From NCBI RefSeq assembly GCF_009827515.1, contig NZ_WTYO01000005.1:124001-188000 (forward strand): a stretch of DNA of 64,000 bases, given 5' to 3'. Positions 1 through 8,006 of the stretch are shown one piece after another; position 1 is the first letter of the stretch, and each line of letters starts with the position of its first letter. This DNA comes from Pelagerythrobacter marinus (GTDB lineage: Bacteria; Pseudomonadota; Alphaproteobacteria; Sphingomonadales; Sphingomonadaceae). The translations under genes were made by a program, and so were the position numbers. Below the pieces are notes generated by a model that saw only the letters and a list, made by a program, of their open reading frames with translations, did not search any database and was not told the origin of the DNA.

Positions 1-660
1 GACTTCGTGCCGATGCGCACCTACGGCTGGGCGGCGTTCGAAATCACCGTGCGCGACGTGTACGATCTGGCCGAGCGGGTGAAAGGGAGCGGCTTCGAGA
101 CGATCGGCCCGCCCAAGGAAATCGCGGGCATGCCGCAGTTCATCCCGATGCAGGTGCTCGGCCGTGGGCGCGAAATGCTCTACTTCAACCAGGTGCGGAG
201 CGACATGCCCACGTCGGACCTGCCGCGGGCGGGATCGGACGTGGACCACATCTTCATCGTGATTCTGGCGACGCCCGATCGCGCGGCGACGATGGAGCAC
301 CTGAAGACCCGCCTGGGGTTCGAGGAAGGCGGCACCTATTCGGTGAACTACACCATGATCAACAAGGCCTTTGGCCTCGCCGACGGCACCGAGACGACGA
401 TCTCCATGATCCAGCACCAGCGCATGCCGATCGTGGAAGTCGACGACTATCCGGACGCGGCCCGGCCCCGCGCGCGGCATGACGGGATGCTTCCGCCCGG
501 CAACGCGATGGTGACCTTGGCGGTCGAGGATCTCGACGCGACCGGGCTCGACTTCATTGCGCCGCCGACCCGACGCGAGGGGCCGCTCTACGCCGGCCGG
601 CGCGTGGCGGCGTTCGTCGGATCGGCCGGGGAGCTCACCGAACTGATCGAGCTCCGGTAG
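1..660 (+). CDS. VOC (glyoxalase/dioxygenase fold) family protein, 5' partial
   Basis: The reading frame is open from base 1, so the gene is cut by the window edge; a GTG at base 7 is probably internal. About 220 residues are visible. They look like vicinal oxygen chelate (glyoxalase/bleomycin-resistance/dioxygenase) modules: an N-terminal half with an AAFEITVRDVYDLAERVKGSGFE-like strand-helix pattern and a second module starting near VDHIFIVILATPDRAATMEHL. VOC proteins bind a metal and act as isomerases, dioxygenases or fosfomycin-type transferases; which one applies here cannot be told. It ends 6 bases before the convergent quinone oxidoreductase gene and is probably the last gene of a catabolic unit lying mostly to the left of the window. 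Family assignment is reasonable, substrate unknown. Confidence 0.7.
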   Translation, partial: DFVPMRTYGWAAFEITVRDVYDLAERVKGSGFETIGPPKEIAGMPQFIPMQVLGRGREMLYFNQVRSDMPTSDLPRAGSDVDHIFIVILATPDRAATMEHLKTRLGFEEGGTYSVNYTMINKAFGLADGTETTISMIQHQRMPIVEVDDYPDAARPRARHDGMLPPGNAMVTLAVEDLDATGLDFIAPPTRREGPLYAGRRVAAFVGSAGELTELIELR

Positions 661-666
661 AGCCCG

Positions 667-1644
667 TCACGGCAGCAGGACGGTCGCCCCGACCGTCTGC
701 CGCCCTTCAAGCGCCTCGTGCGCGCGAGCCGCGTCCTCGAGCGGGAAACGCTGGCCGATGTGCACGGTGAGCACGCCCTTGCGGATCATTTCGAACACGC
801 GCTCGGTGCCCGCGCGCACCTCCTCCGGATTGGAATAGTAGTCCCACAGCATCGGCCGGGTGTTGTAGAGCGAGCCCTTCGTCGCAAGAATGCCGAGGTT
901 GACGCCGCCCACCGGCGCGTCGGCGTTGCCGAAGCTGACGATCAGCCCCCGCTTGCCGCAACTGTCGAGCGACGCCTCCCAGGTCGCCAGGCCCACGCCG
1001 TCGAATACGACGCGAACGCCCGCGCCCCCGGTGATCTCCCGCACCCGCGCCGCAATGTCCTCATCGCGCGAGCTTATGACGTGGTCGGCGCCGGCGGCTC
1101 TCGCGATCTCCGCCTTTTCCGCCGTGCTGGCCGTGCCGATCACGGTTGCCCCGACGTGCTTCAGCCACTGGACGAGATACTGGCCGGTTGCCCCGGCCGC
1201 CGCGTGAACCAGCACGGGCCAGCCGCTCTCGACCTTGGCGCAGCGCTCGATCAGGAACTCCGCGGTGCAGCCCTTCACCATCACCGCGGCCGCAGTCTCA
1301 TCGTCGATGTCGTCGGGCAGCCGCACGAGATCGGCGGCCTGATAGAGGCGCGCGGTCGCATAGGTGCCGAGCGGCGGCTTCATCACGGCGACGCGATCAC
1401 CCGGGGCGACCTGGGTCACCCCCTCCCCCACCGCCTCGACGACGCCGGCCGCCTCGATGCCGAGCCCGGTCGGAAGTTCGGCCGGATAGATCCCCGCACG
1501 GTAGTAGGTGTCGATGAAGTTGAGGCCGACCGCGCTATGCCGGACCAGCGCCTCGCCCGGTGCGGGTGCGGGCAACGTGAGGTCCTGCCATTCGATGACC
1601 TCGGGTCCGCCGCATTGCCGGATGATCGCCACTCGTGCATGCAT
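667..1644 (-). CDS. NADPH:quinone oxidoreductase (zeta-crystallin type, MDR superfamily)
   Basis: 325 residues, the usual length for zinc-independent medium-chain reductases of the QOR/zeta-crystallin type, which reduce quinones or enals with NADPH. An N-terminal GroES-like domain with GLNFIDTYYRAGIYP and GLGIEAAGVVEAVG is followed by a Rossmann domain with AAAGATGQ near residue 145, and the C-terminus has GRQTVGATVLLP. No structural-zinc cysteine cluster is seen, as expected for QOR. The ATG at 1644 was chosen over an upstream in-frame ATG at 1731 because it is preceded by GAGGAG at good spacing and begins at the conserved MHARVAI strand. It is divergent from the DUF1330 gene; the TTGTCCGGACAA palindrome lies between them, so both may share one regulator. 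Confidence 0.88.
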   Translation of the reverse strand: MHARVAIIRQCGGPEVIEWQDLTLPAPAPGEALVRHSAVGLNFIDTYYRAGIYPAELPTGLGIEAAGVVEAVGEGVTQVAPGDRVAVMKPPLGTYATARLYQAADLVRLPDDIDDETAAAVMVKGCTAEFLIERCAKVESGWPVLVHAAAGATGQYLVQWLKHVGATVIGTASTAEKAEIARAAGADHVISSRDEDIAARVREITGGAGVRVVFDGVGLATWEASLDSCGKRGLIVSFGNADAPVGGVNLGILATKGSLYNTRPMLWDYYSNPEEVRAGTERVFEMIRKGVLTVHIGQRFPLEDAARAHEALEGRQTVGATVLLP

Positions 1645-1719
1645 GTCGTTCTCCTCGTCAAATCCGTTCACGGCCGCTTTCCCTCGCCACCCTTTGCATT
1701 GCAAGCGAATTCCCGTAAT

Positions 1720-1731
1720 TTGTCCGGACAA
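1720..1731. promoter_or_regulatory. Palindromic operator TTGTCCGGACAA
   Basis: A perfect 12-base palindrome in the intergenic space between the divergent quinone oxidoreductase and DUF1330 genes, just upstream of the AAGGAG ribosome-binding site of the latter. Its arms TTGTC/GACAA recur upstream of the TonB receptor (6228-6264), and TGTCCGGACAA recurs at 7512 upstream of the nitrilase-fold gene. The shape is compatible with a GntR-type operator, but no regulator gene is present here, so the protein that binds it is inferred, not known. Confidence 0.65.
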
Positions 1732-1747
1732 TTCTAAGGAGACCCCG

Positions 1748-2053
1748 ATGCCTGCCTATGTGATCGTAACCGCCGTCGTCGCCGACAGAGACGCATTCCT
1801 CGCCTCCGGCTACCCGGGCGCCGCCGCCGAGTTGGTGACCAAGTTCGGGGGTCGATATCTTCTGCGCGGTCCCGGGGCGGAGCGCCTGGAAGGGGACTTC
1901 GGCGACAATGCCTCGATCGTCATCTCGGAGTGGCCCGACAAGGACGCCGCGCGGCGGTTCTGGAATTCGCCCGAGTACGCCGAGGTCAAGAAGCTGCGCG
2001 AAGGTCTCTGCGAATGCCAGACGCTGCTGATCGAGGCACCGGGACTGGCCTGA
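1748..2053 (+). CDS. DUF1330 family protein
   Basis: 101 residues with the DUF1330 pattern: N-terminal PAYVIVTAVVADRDAF, central FGGRYLLRGPGAERLEGDF and C-terminal ISEWPDKDAARRFWNSPEY. The family adopts a ferredoxin-like dimeric alpha-beta barrel fold and has no settled function; members often sit in catabolic clusters. The start is the ATG at 1748, which follows AAGGAG; the frame stays open further upstream but the family begins here. It is the first gene of a + strand run with the unknown gene at 2079 and the DUF1838 gene at 2798. Confidence 0.82.
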   Translation: MPAYVIVTAVVADRDAFLASGYPGAAAELVTKFGGRYLLRGPGAERLEGDFGDNASIVISEWPDKDAARRFWNSPEYAEVKKLREGLCECQTLLIEAPGLA

Positions 2054-2078
2054 CGGCCGACAAAAAGGGAGAGAGATC

Positions 2079-2801
2079 ATGAAGCACAGAACGATAACCG
2101 GTCTGATCCGCTACACCTCGAACAAGCCGGAGCGGCGCGGACAGGAACGGGGCCGCGAGCGGTTCACCTTCACCCATCACACCGACGGCGCCGTGACGAT
2201 TCGCGCGCTCTGCGAGCTCGAGGATCCCGACCCGGAAGTGCTGCGCGACGTCATCTACTCGCTGGGGCCCGACGGACGGCCGCTGGACTGCCTGCTGCGG
2301 CTCACCGTCGGCGACCGTTTCATGGGGTCCGGCTGGTTCCGCATGAGCGGCGAGACGATCGAGTGCGAGAGCCACGGCCCGTCGATCGGACGGGTATCGC
2401 AGACGGTCTCGACCGGCGGCGATTACGACGGGTTCGGGACGCATCCGATCGTCGGCGACGCCTATCTCACGCGCTGCGTCGACATTTCGAAGGGGCCTCA
2501 CAAGCGGCCCGTCCGCGTGTTCCTCCCCTCCGTGGATCACCGTGGCGCGACGCCGCCGCTGATCGCGGAAGGCAATCTTTTCCTCGAGTATGTCGGCGAG
2601 GAAACCGTGACGGTGGAAGCGGGCACGTTCGAGTGCCGCCACTTCCGCTTCACCGACGAGGATGCGGGCATGGCGAGCAAGGACGGCGCGCATCCGCCCT
2701 ACGAGGTCTGGGTCACGGCCGACGACGACGCGATCTTCGTTCAGGGCGGCGTCGCGGGCTACATGCAGACCTGGTACGAGCTCGTGGAGCTCGACCGATG
2801 A
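2079..2801 (+). CDS. Conserved hypothetical protein, function unknown
   Basis: 240 residues, no signal peptide, no membrane segment. I do not recognise a named family. The sequence is beta-rich, with repeated strand-like segments (RERFTFTHHTDGAVTIRALCEL, GETIECESHGP, EETVTVEAGTFECRHFRFT, PYEVWVTADDDAIFVQGG). The T-V-x-A-G-T-F-x-C-x-x-F pattern recalls DUF3108-like proteins, in which it lies in a lipocalin-like barrel; this is a weak similarity read by eye. GGAGAG precedes the ATG at 2079. The stop overlaps the start of the DUF1838 gene (ATGA), so the two are translationally coupled and probably work in the same pathway. Confidence 0.75.
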   Translation: MKHRTITGLIRYTSNKPERRGQERGRERFTFTHHTDGAVTIRALCELEDPDPEVLRDVIYSLGPDGRPLDCLLRLTVGDRFMGSGWFRMSGETIECESHGPSIGRVSQTVSTGGDYDGFGTHPIVGDAYLTRCVDISKGPHKRPVRVFLPSVDHRGATPPLIAEGNLFLEYVGEETVTVEAGTFECRHFRFTDEDAGMASKDGAHPPYEVWVTADDDAIFVQGGVAGYMQTWYELVELDR

Positions 2802-3700
2802 GCGCCCGCGGAACGATCCGCGCCCTGGTTACGGCGAGCGCGGTCTCCGGCCTCCTCGCCAGCGGTGCGGGAGCGCGGACGCTCGATCTCGCCGATCCGC
2901 AGGACGCCGTGACCGTGTCCCGCAAGATGGGATGCAGCGTCAAGGACAACGTGCCGGTCGTGTTCCACTGGACCGGGCGCGCCTACTCGCGCGTGCCGGG
3001 CGAACCCGATCGGCACCTGTTCGACGTCGAGGGGATGAACATCCGCCAGTGCGGAACGGTAACCGATCCGGAACGCGGCACCGGGTACCGAATGGTGAGC
3101 CGCGAACTGATGTTCTACCAGGACCCGGAGACGGGCGCGGTGCTGGACCGATGGACCAATCCGTGGAGCGACGAGACGGTGAAAGTCTATCACGTCGCCA
3201 ACGATCCGGTGAACATGCACCCCGTCTATCCGGTGGGCGCCGGGGGCGAACCCTACGCCATCCCCAACGCGGCCGTGAAGGGGCGCTGGTTCTCCATGCC
3301 GATCGAGGTGCCGCTCTTCTACCGCAACCCGCTCGGCGGCGCCTATCAGGACTACGTCGGCAACAAGTACCACGCGATGGAGATCTTCGATTTCTCCGCC
3401 GAAGCCGAGACGGTTCTGGACGGCAGCACCGACACCGCGGACGCCTTCGTCGCCTGGGTGCGGATCGCCGACTGGCTGCCGTGGATGAAGATGGGCGGAC
3501 GGCCCGGCATGATGGTCCTCAACGCGACCGGGCGGATGCTCGGCGGGTTCTCGGACCTTCCGCCCGCCATGCGCGAGCGGATCGAGGCAGACTATCCGGC
3601 CTTTACCGCGCCGCCGCCCGTTGACGACCGCCGGCCGAACGAAACCAGCTGGACCTATTTCAAGAAGCAGATCGACGCGGAAAGCGCCCGGCCCGAGTAG
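2798..3700 (+). CDS. DUF1838 family secreted protein
   Basis: 300 residues beginning with a probable signal sequence (SARGTIRALVTASAVSGLLASGAGA, cleavage likely near residue 26). The mature part has the DUF1838 hallmarks FHWTGRAYSRVPGEPDRHLFDVEGMN, GYRMVSRELMFYQDPETG and TNPWSDETVKVYHVANDPVN. DUF1838 proteins are periplasmic and uncharacterised, and in sphingomonads they commonly accompany TonB receptors. The start was set at the ATG overlapping the previous stop (ATGA), which also opens the signal peptide. The gene is followed by a strong bidirectional terminator and then by the convergent TonB receptor. Confidence 0.8.
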   Translation: MSARGTIRALVTASAVSGLLASGAGARTLDLADPQDAVTVSRKMGCSVKDNVPVVFHWTGRAYSRVPGEPDRHLFDVEGMNIRQCGTVTDPERGTGYRMVSRELMFYQDPETGAVLDRWTNPWSDETVKVYHVANDPVNMHPVYPVGAGGEPYAIPNAAVKGRWFSMPIEVPLFYRNPLGGAYQDYVGNKYHAMEIFDFSAEAETVLDGSTDTADAFVAWVRIADWLPWMKMGGRPGMMVLNATGRMLGGFSDLPPAMRERIEADYPAFTAPPPVDDRRPNETSWTYFKKQIDAESARPE

Positions 3701-3725
3701 CCGCAAACCGGGTGAACACGAGAAA

Positions 3726-3757
3726 AAAGGGCCGGAACCGACAGGTCCCGGCCCTTT
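3726..3757. terminator. Bidirectional rho-independent terminator
   Basis: Inverted repeat AAAGGGCCGG (3726-3735) / CCGGCCCTTT (3748-3757) with a 12-base loop. An A-run lies on the left and TTTCTTTT on the right, so it can end transcription from both sides. It lies between the DUF1838 gene and the convergent TonB receptor gene. Confidence 0.88.
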
Positions 3758-3775
3758 CTTTTGTCTCGTCCCCGT

Positions 3776-6190
3776 TCAGAAGGCCTTGCTGACCGTCAGG
3801 CCGAATTCGGCCTTGCGAGCCGGCGTGATGGCGAAGGCGCGCGAAGAGTCGCCCGATGGCGCGCTCGGCACGCCCGCGCCGAGATCGACGTAGCGCAGGA
3901 TGCCCACCGGCGTTTCGTCCCCGAAGACGTTCTTGCCCCACAGCGTCACCCGCAGGCCGTTGTCGTCGCGCACGCCGAGCTGCAGGTTCACCCTCGTTGA
4001 ATCGCCGCTCTCCGCAAGGTTGTGCACCTGCGCGAAGAAGCTGCTGCGATAGACGAGGTCCGCACCCGAGAAGAGCGACCAGCCCGGCGCGATCTCGTGT
4101 TCGGTCCGCAGGCCGATCGCGCCGCTGTGCTTGGATACCAGCGGTGGCCGGTTGCCGGCAACCGAGGCCGCCTCTCGGCATCCGGGAAGGTCGAGGTTGG
4201 TGTCCCCGTCGGTCTTGCATTCGGCCCCCAGCAGCAGGACGGCCTGGTCCGGATCGATGCCGCGCCGTATCTCGGCGTCGAGATAGGTATAGTTGAACTG
4301 GAGGCTGACCGACCTGCCGATCAGCGGATAGGCGCCTTCCAGTTCCAGCCCGCGGATGCGGGTCTTCCCGATGTTGACGCTGTAGCTGTCGATCCGGGTC
4401 TCGGTCTGGTAGGTGCTGGTGAGAACCTGATCGCTGTAATCCTGCCAGAACAGCGACAGATTGAGGTAGTCGAAGCCCCAGCGGTTGGTCTTGAGCCCGA
4501 TTTCATAGTTGGTGAGCTTTTCCTCGTCGAACGTCTCCTCCGGAGCGCCGACGGTATTGAAGCCGCCCGGCGAGTTGCCTTGCGAATACTGGGCGTAAAG
4601 CGCCAGATCGGGCGACACGGCCCAATTGGCGGTGAAGCGCGGCAGGGTCGCCTTGAAGGTGGCGCTGCGGACACCCGCCTCGCCGACGATCTGGTCGGGA
4701 TTCGGGAACGCGAGGTCCGCCAGATATTCGGGCGCGAACAGATCGCCCGCGCGATAGCTCAACGTGGTGTTGCGCACCTTGTCGACCTGGTGGCGAAGCT
4801 CGGCGCCAAGAGTCAGCGCCTCGGTCACGTCGAAGTCGATGCCGCCGAACACGGCGCGGTTGCGGATCCGGCGGGCATCGCCAAGCATGTCGAGGCCGAG
4901 TTCGCTGGCCTCGAGATATTCCTCCATCGGCGTGGAACGATCGAGACTGGTGTAGGCGCCGAGCCTCCAGCGAAAGCGGTCGGTCCCGGGGGACGTGATG
5001 CGCGCTTCGTAGGTCTCGGTCTTGCGGTGCACGCCGGTGGTCGTGTTGAAGCCGGACTGGGTGCAGAGCTGATTGCCGATGGGAATGAACCCGCAGACCA
5101 CCGGCGAACCGAGCAGGAAGAAGTCGCGATCGTCGTAGGACTGGTCGGTGCCGATCACCTCCACCAGATCGCTGTACCCCGCCTGGAACGAGAACTCGTA
5201 GCCCGACCCGGCGATGTCCCACGAAAAGTCGCCGAGGAACCGGTCGGCATTGCGATAGATGCCGGGGCGCTGCAGGCGGTCCGAGTTGATACCGTAGGTG
5301 TCCGGCGCCTCGACCTCCCCGCAGTAGTAGGGGCGCGTGTCGAGGAAGCAGTTGTTCTCGCTCGCAGGCTGGAGGCCGATGGCATAGTGGCTGTCGTCGT
5401 CGCGCTGATGCAGCCAGCGCAGCGACAGGCTCATGTCCGGCGACGGGTCGAGATAGACACCGGCCATGTACTGCCGCGTGTTCTGGTCGCCGAGCCTTTC
5501 GCCCGCCACCGCCGTATTGTCGAACTGCCCGTCGATGTCGTAGAACTTGGCGCCCGCCTGCACCCCGAGCCATGGCGTGATCGGCGTGGAAACGAAGGCG
5601 CTCAGCTCGCGGCGGTCGTATTCGCCAACGGTGGCGGAGATTTTGCCTTCCAGTTCGTCACCAGGGCGCTTCAGAACGACGTTGATGGCGCCCGAAAGCG
5701 TTCCACGCCCGAATACGGCCGATTGCGGCCCCTTGATCACCTCGACCCGCTCGACGTTGGCGAGGTCGAGCGAGGAGAAGTCGCCGAAGAAGGGGATGCC
5801 GTCGAGGAAAACCCCGACCTTGCCCTCGGCCATCAGGATATTGGAGGCGCCGCGGATGACCGGGCGGTCGAAGCTTCGGCCGAACGACTCCTGAATCTGG
5901 AAGCCCGGGGTGAATGCGGCAAGATCGCCGACATCCTGCGCCAGCCGGTCCTCGATCCGCGCGGAATCGAACGCGCTCACCGCGATCGGAACGTCGAGGA
6001 GGGTTTCCTCCTGCTTGCGCGCGGTAACGACGATCATGCTCGCCGCCGGCTCTCCAGCAGTCGCGCTTTCGCCGGTCGGAGCCTGCGCGTCCGTCTCGGT
6101 GGACTGCGCCATCGCCGGCACGGCGACGGCAAGCGCAGTGCCCGCCAGCAGGCCTGCAAGCATTCGACGCGAAGATGCAGATTGTCTCAC
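3776..6190 (-). CDS. TonB-dependent outer-membrane receptor
   Basis: 804 residues. A signal peptide (RRMLAGLLAGTALAVAVPAMAQ) is followed by a TonB-box-like IVVTARKQEETLLDVPIAVSAF and a plug domain with PVIRGASN and ERVEVIKGPQSAVFGRGTLSGAINV. The beta-barrel ends in VSKAF with the terminal aromatic residue recognised by the BAM machinery. Length and the double ETLLDVP/ESFGRS plug pattern are typical of sphingomonad catabolic receptors. The start is the GTG at 6190, behind GGGAGGG at good spacing. The ligand is unknown; the neighbouring oxidoreductase, VOC, DUF1838 and nitrilase-fold genes suggest a small organic substrate. Regulation is probably through the paired operators at 6228-6264. Confidence 0.95.
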   Translation of the reverse strand: MRQSASSRRMLAGLLAGTALAVAVPAMAQSTETDAQAPTGESATAGEPAASMIVVTARKQEETLLDVPIAVSAFDSARIEDRLAQDVGDLAAFTPGFQIQESFGRSFDRPVIRGASNILMAEGKVGVFLDGIPFFGDFSSLDLANVERVEVIKGPQSAVFGRGTLSGAINVVLKRPGDELEGKISATVGEYDRRELSAFVSTPITPWLGVQAGAKFYDIDGQFDNTAVAGERLGDQNTRQYMAGVYLDPSPDMSLSLRWLHQRDDDSHYAIGLQPASENNCFLDTRPYYCGEVEAPDTYGINSDRLQRPGIYRNADRFLGDFSWDIAGSGYEFSFQAGYSDLVEVIGTDQSYDDRDFFLLGSPVVCGFIPIGNQLCTQSGFNTTTGVHRKTETYEARITSPGTDRFRWRLGAYTSLDRSTPMEEYLEASELGLDMLGDARRIRNRAVFGGIDFDVTEALTLGAELRHQVDKVRNTTLSYRAGDLFAPEYLADLAFPNPDQIVGEAGVRSATFKATLPRFTANWAVSPDLALYAQYSQGNSPGGFNTVGAPEETFDEEKLTNYEIGLKTNRWGFDYLNLSLFWQDYSDQVLTSTYQTETRIDSYSVNIGKTRIRGLELEGAYPLIGRSVSLQFNYTYLDAEIRRGIDPDQAVLLLGAECKTDGDTNLDLPGCREAASVAGNRPPLVSKHSGAIGLRTEHEIAPGWSLFSGADLVYRSSFFAQVHNLAESGDSTRVNLQLGVRDDNGLRVTLWGKNVFGDETPVGILRYVDLGAGVPSAPSGDSSRAFAITPARKAEFGLTVSKAF

Positions 6191-6227
6191 TTGAACCCTC
6201 CCAAATCGACCAAGCTCGATCGATGGT

Positions 6228-6264
6228 AATTTGTCTGGACAACTATGACTTGTCCAGACAAATT
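6228..6264. promoter_or_regulatory. Paired operators upstream of the TonB receptor
   Basis: AATTTGTCTGGACAA (6228-6242) and its exact reverse complement TTGTCCAGACAAATT (6250-6264) are separated by 7 bases. Each half contains one TTGTC-NN-GACAA palindrome, so two protein dimers could bind 19 bases apart (about two helical turns). The array sits 38-74 bases upstream of the receptor's GTG start, where the promoter should be, which suggests repression by steric occlusion. The same arms recur at 1720 and, in shortened form, at 7512. Confidence 0.75.
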
Positions 6265-6320
6265 GTTGACAAGCATGTTTCAGGAGGCGTAGGCGGATCG
6301 CACGGCGTCCGAGCGGGCTT

Positions 6321-7469
6321 CTATTTCCAGCGCCGCTTGTCCTTCAGGTGCCGGCCGGCATCCTCGAGGCCGCTGGGAATGTAATCCTGGAACAGATTGG
6401 GCGCATAGGGCGGAACGTACTGTTCGTACTCCGCCATATAGAGCTCCTTGTGGAGCACGGGTTGCCGGTGCCGCGCCCGGAACTGCGCGATCGGGATGCG
6501 CGCGAGGACAAGCGTCTCGTTGGGGCTGTCCGCCACGTCCAGCGCATTGCCGTCGGGGCCGTAGATCGCGGAGCCGCCGGCGCCGCTATCCTCGAAAAAC
6601 GGGCTCCCGGTCGAAATGGCATTGTTGCAGATTGCGGTGTAGACGCCGTTGTAGAGCGCGGTCGCCTGAACGTCGATCGGCGAAAAGCCGCCCGTTGCCG
6701 TGCGGAGGATGACCTCGGCCCCCTTCATCGCCCCCGCGCGAAAGATCTCGGGCTCGCGCTGCGTGGAGCTGGTCATGAAGTTGCCGATCGGCGTGCGGGT
6801 CACCGGAATGACCGCGTCGGCGCCGTACATTTCGACATAGCGGTCGAGGACGTCGTAGATGGTGGTCGTGAAGAGCTCCTGCTCCCCGCCGAACATGCCT
6901 TTGACGTTTCGCGCCTTCCAGTGCTTGTCGATAATTCGGCCGGTGGGGTCGATCACGGTCGTGATCGAGAGAACGTGATCCTGCCAGTCGGGATCGCGGG
7001 CGTAGGAGCCGAACACGATGTACATGCCGTATTCCCGCGCCTTGACCGCAATCGCCTCGGTCTCCTCGCCCGGAATCTCGATCGCCACGCGCAAGGCTTC
7101 GGCGCGGTCCCAGTTGTGCCAGCCGGTGATCGGGAACTCGTGGAAGAAGAGCAGGTCGGGCCGGCCGAAGCCGATCGTCGAACCATCGATCAGCCTGAGC
7201 ATGTGGTCGAGATTGGCTTTCCGGGTCTGCTTGAGGTTCGAGAGATCGACGGGAATGACGCGCGACTGCGCCACCCCGAGCGTGAACACGTCCTTGCTCA
7301 AGGGCACCACCGCGTATGTGCCGTCCCCCCGAACATGGGTGGGCTGCCTAGGCTGTATGCCGGCCGACAACGCGGCCGAGGGACTGAGCACCGCGCTCGC
7401 ACCAATGCCTGCGGCGGCCCCCAGCACCATCCGGCGCGATACCGCTCCCCCAGCATTCTTATGTTTCAT
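6321..7469 (-). CDS. Tat-exported nitrilase-superfamily protein lacking the usual catalytic Cys
   Basis: 382 residues starting at the ATG at 7469 (AAAGGAAG upstream; an in-frame extension to 7586 is rejected because it would bury the signal). A twin-arginine signal (AVSRRMVLGAAAG, residues 9-21) predicts folded export. The carbon-nitrogen hydrolase fold is recognisable from LLFFHEFPITGW (Glu111), IIDKHWKARN (Lys182/Lys185) and the EIFRAGAMKGAEVIL helix-strand. The nucleophile-elbow segment, usually ICxDxRFPE, reads GNFMTSSTQREPE (229-241), and the only Cys of the protein is Cys281 in a later strand. So it is either catalytically inactive, uses Ser/Thr, or belongs to a diverged branch. Its promoter carries a TGTCCGGACAA operator. 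Confidence 0.82.
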   Translation of the reverse strand: MKHKNAGGAVSRRMVLGAAAGIGASAVLSPSAALSAGIQPRQPTHVRGDGTYAVVPLSKDVFTLGVAQSRVIPVDLSNLKQTRKANLDHMLRLIDGSTIGFGRPDLLFFHEFPITGWHNWDRAEALRVAIEIPGEETEAIAVKAREYGMYIVFGSYARDPDWQDHVLSITTVIDPTGRIIDKHWKARNVKGMFGGEQELFTTTIYDVLDRYVEMYGADAVIPVTRTPIGNFMTSSTQREPEIFRAGAMKGAEVILRTATGGFSPIDVQATALYNGVYTAICNNAISTGSPFFEDSGAGGSAIYGPDGNALDVADSPNETLVLARIPIAQFRARHRQPVLHKELYMAEYEQYVPPYAPNLFQDYIPSGLEDAGRHLKDKRRWK

Positions 7470-7511
7470 ATGTCGCTTCCTTTCGTCCACCAGACACACC
7501 CAAGGCGGGTA

Positions 7512-7525
7512 TGTCCGGACAAATT
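7512..7525. promoter_or_regulatory. Operator copy upstream of the nitrilase-fold gene
   Basis: TGTCCGGACAAATT, containing the 10-base palindrome TGTCCGGACA (7512-7521) plus the flanking AAATT seen at 6260-6264. It lies about 43-56 bases upstream of the nitrilase-fold gene's ATG (minus strand). Confidence 0.6.
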
Positions 7526-7894
7526 CCTTGTCGTGGAGAAATGAGAGCCGTGTCAACAGCAACCGTGCGCAGGTTTGCGACGCCAACCCTGAAGCCTTCG
7601 GCCGAGCGGCACTCTCCGGCCATTGGCGTATGACCGCACACGCATTGCGCAGCGCTGGCCGTTATGGCGGGTGAGCGCGCGCGGCGCGCATGCCACTCGT
7701 TGATTTAGCGCGTCCCATGCCGTGCCCGTTGCAGGCGGCGGCCCGCGGCCGACATTACGTCCCCGGCAGGTTGAAGCCTAGGGGCAATCCTGCCAGCCCC
7801 CATCGAGTGGTCCGGTCGGATTGTTAGTGCATTGGGCCTTTGAACCTGGCCCTAACGTTGGTCCGATCTTTGTGAGAAAGACCGCTCTTTTGCG
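7526..7894. other. Intergenic stretch without a recognisable gene
   Basis: About 370 bases between the promoter of the nitrilase-fold gene and the relict receptor fragment. Short open frames exist on both strands but none has a family resemblance or a convincing ribosome-binding site. It marks the border between the catabolic cluster and the insertion-sequence mosaic and is probably eroded DNA. Confidence 0.5.
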
Positions 7895-7980
7895 TCACGC
7901 AGGCATGCCTTGCTGGAATTCGATACCGAAGGTCGCGCCGATGGTGCGCGGCGGCGTATAGTTGACGAAACCCATGTCAG
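7895..7980 (-). pseudogene. Relict 3' end of a TonB-dependent receptor gene
   Basis: On the minus strand the last 28 or so codons before the TGA at 7895-7897 read GFVNYTPPRTIGATFGIEF plus a short tail. The Y-x-P-P-R-T-x-G-x-x-F-x-I-x-F pattern is the standard final barrel strand of TonB-dependent receptors. No receptor sequence continues upstream; instead it runs into transposase-derived sequence. So this is the scar of a receptor gene destroyed by insertion and deletion. It was probably part of the catabolic cluster on its left. Confidence 0.6.
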
Positions 7981-8006
7981 CAACACATAAGTTGGACACC
8001 GCTGAT

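Noticed and set aside
4022-6229. A 735-codon plus-strand frame opposite the first TonB receptor
   Set aside because: Shadow of the receptor gene, low-complexity Arg/Gly/Val composition, no start signal.
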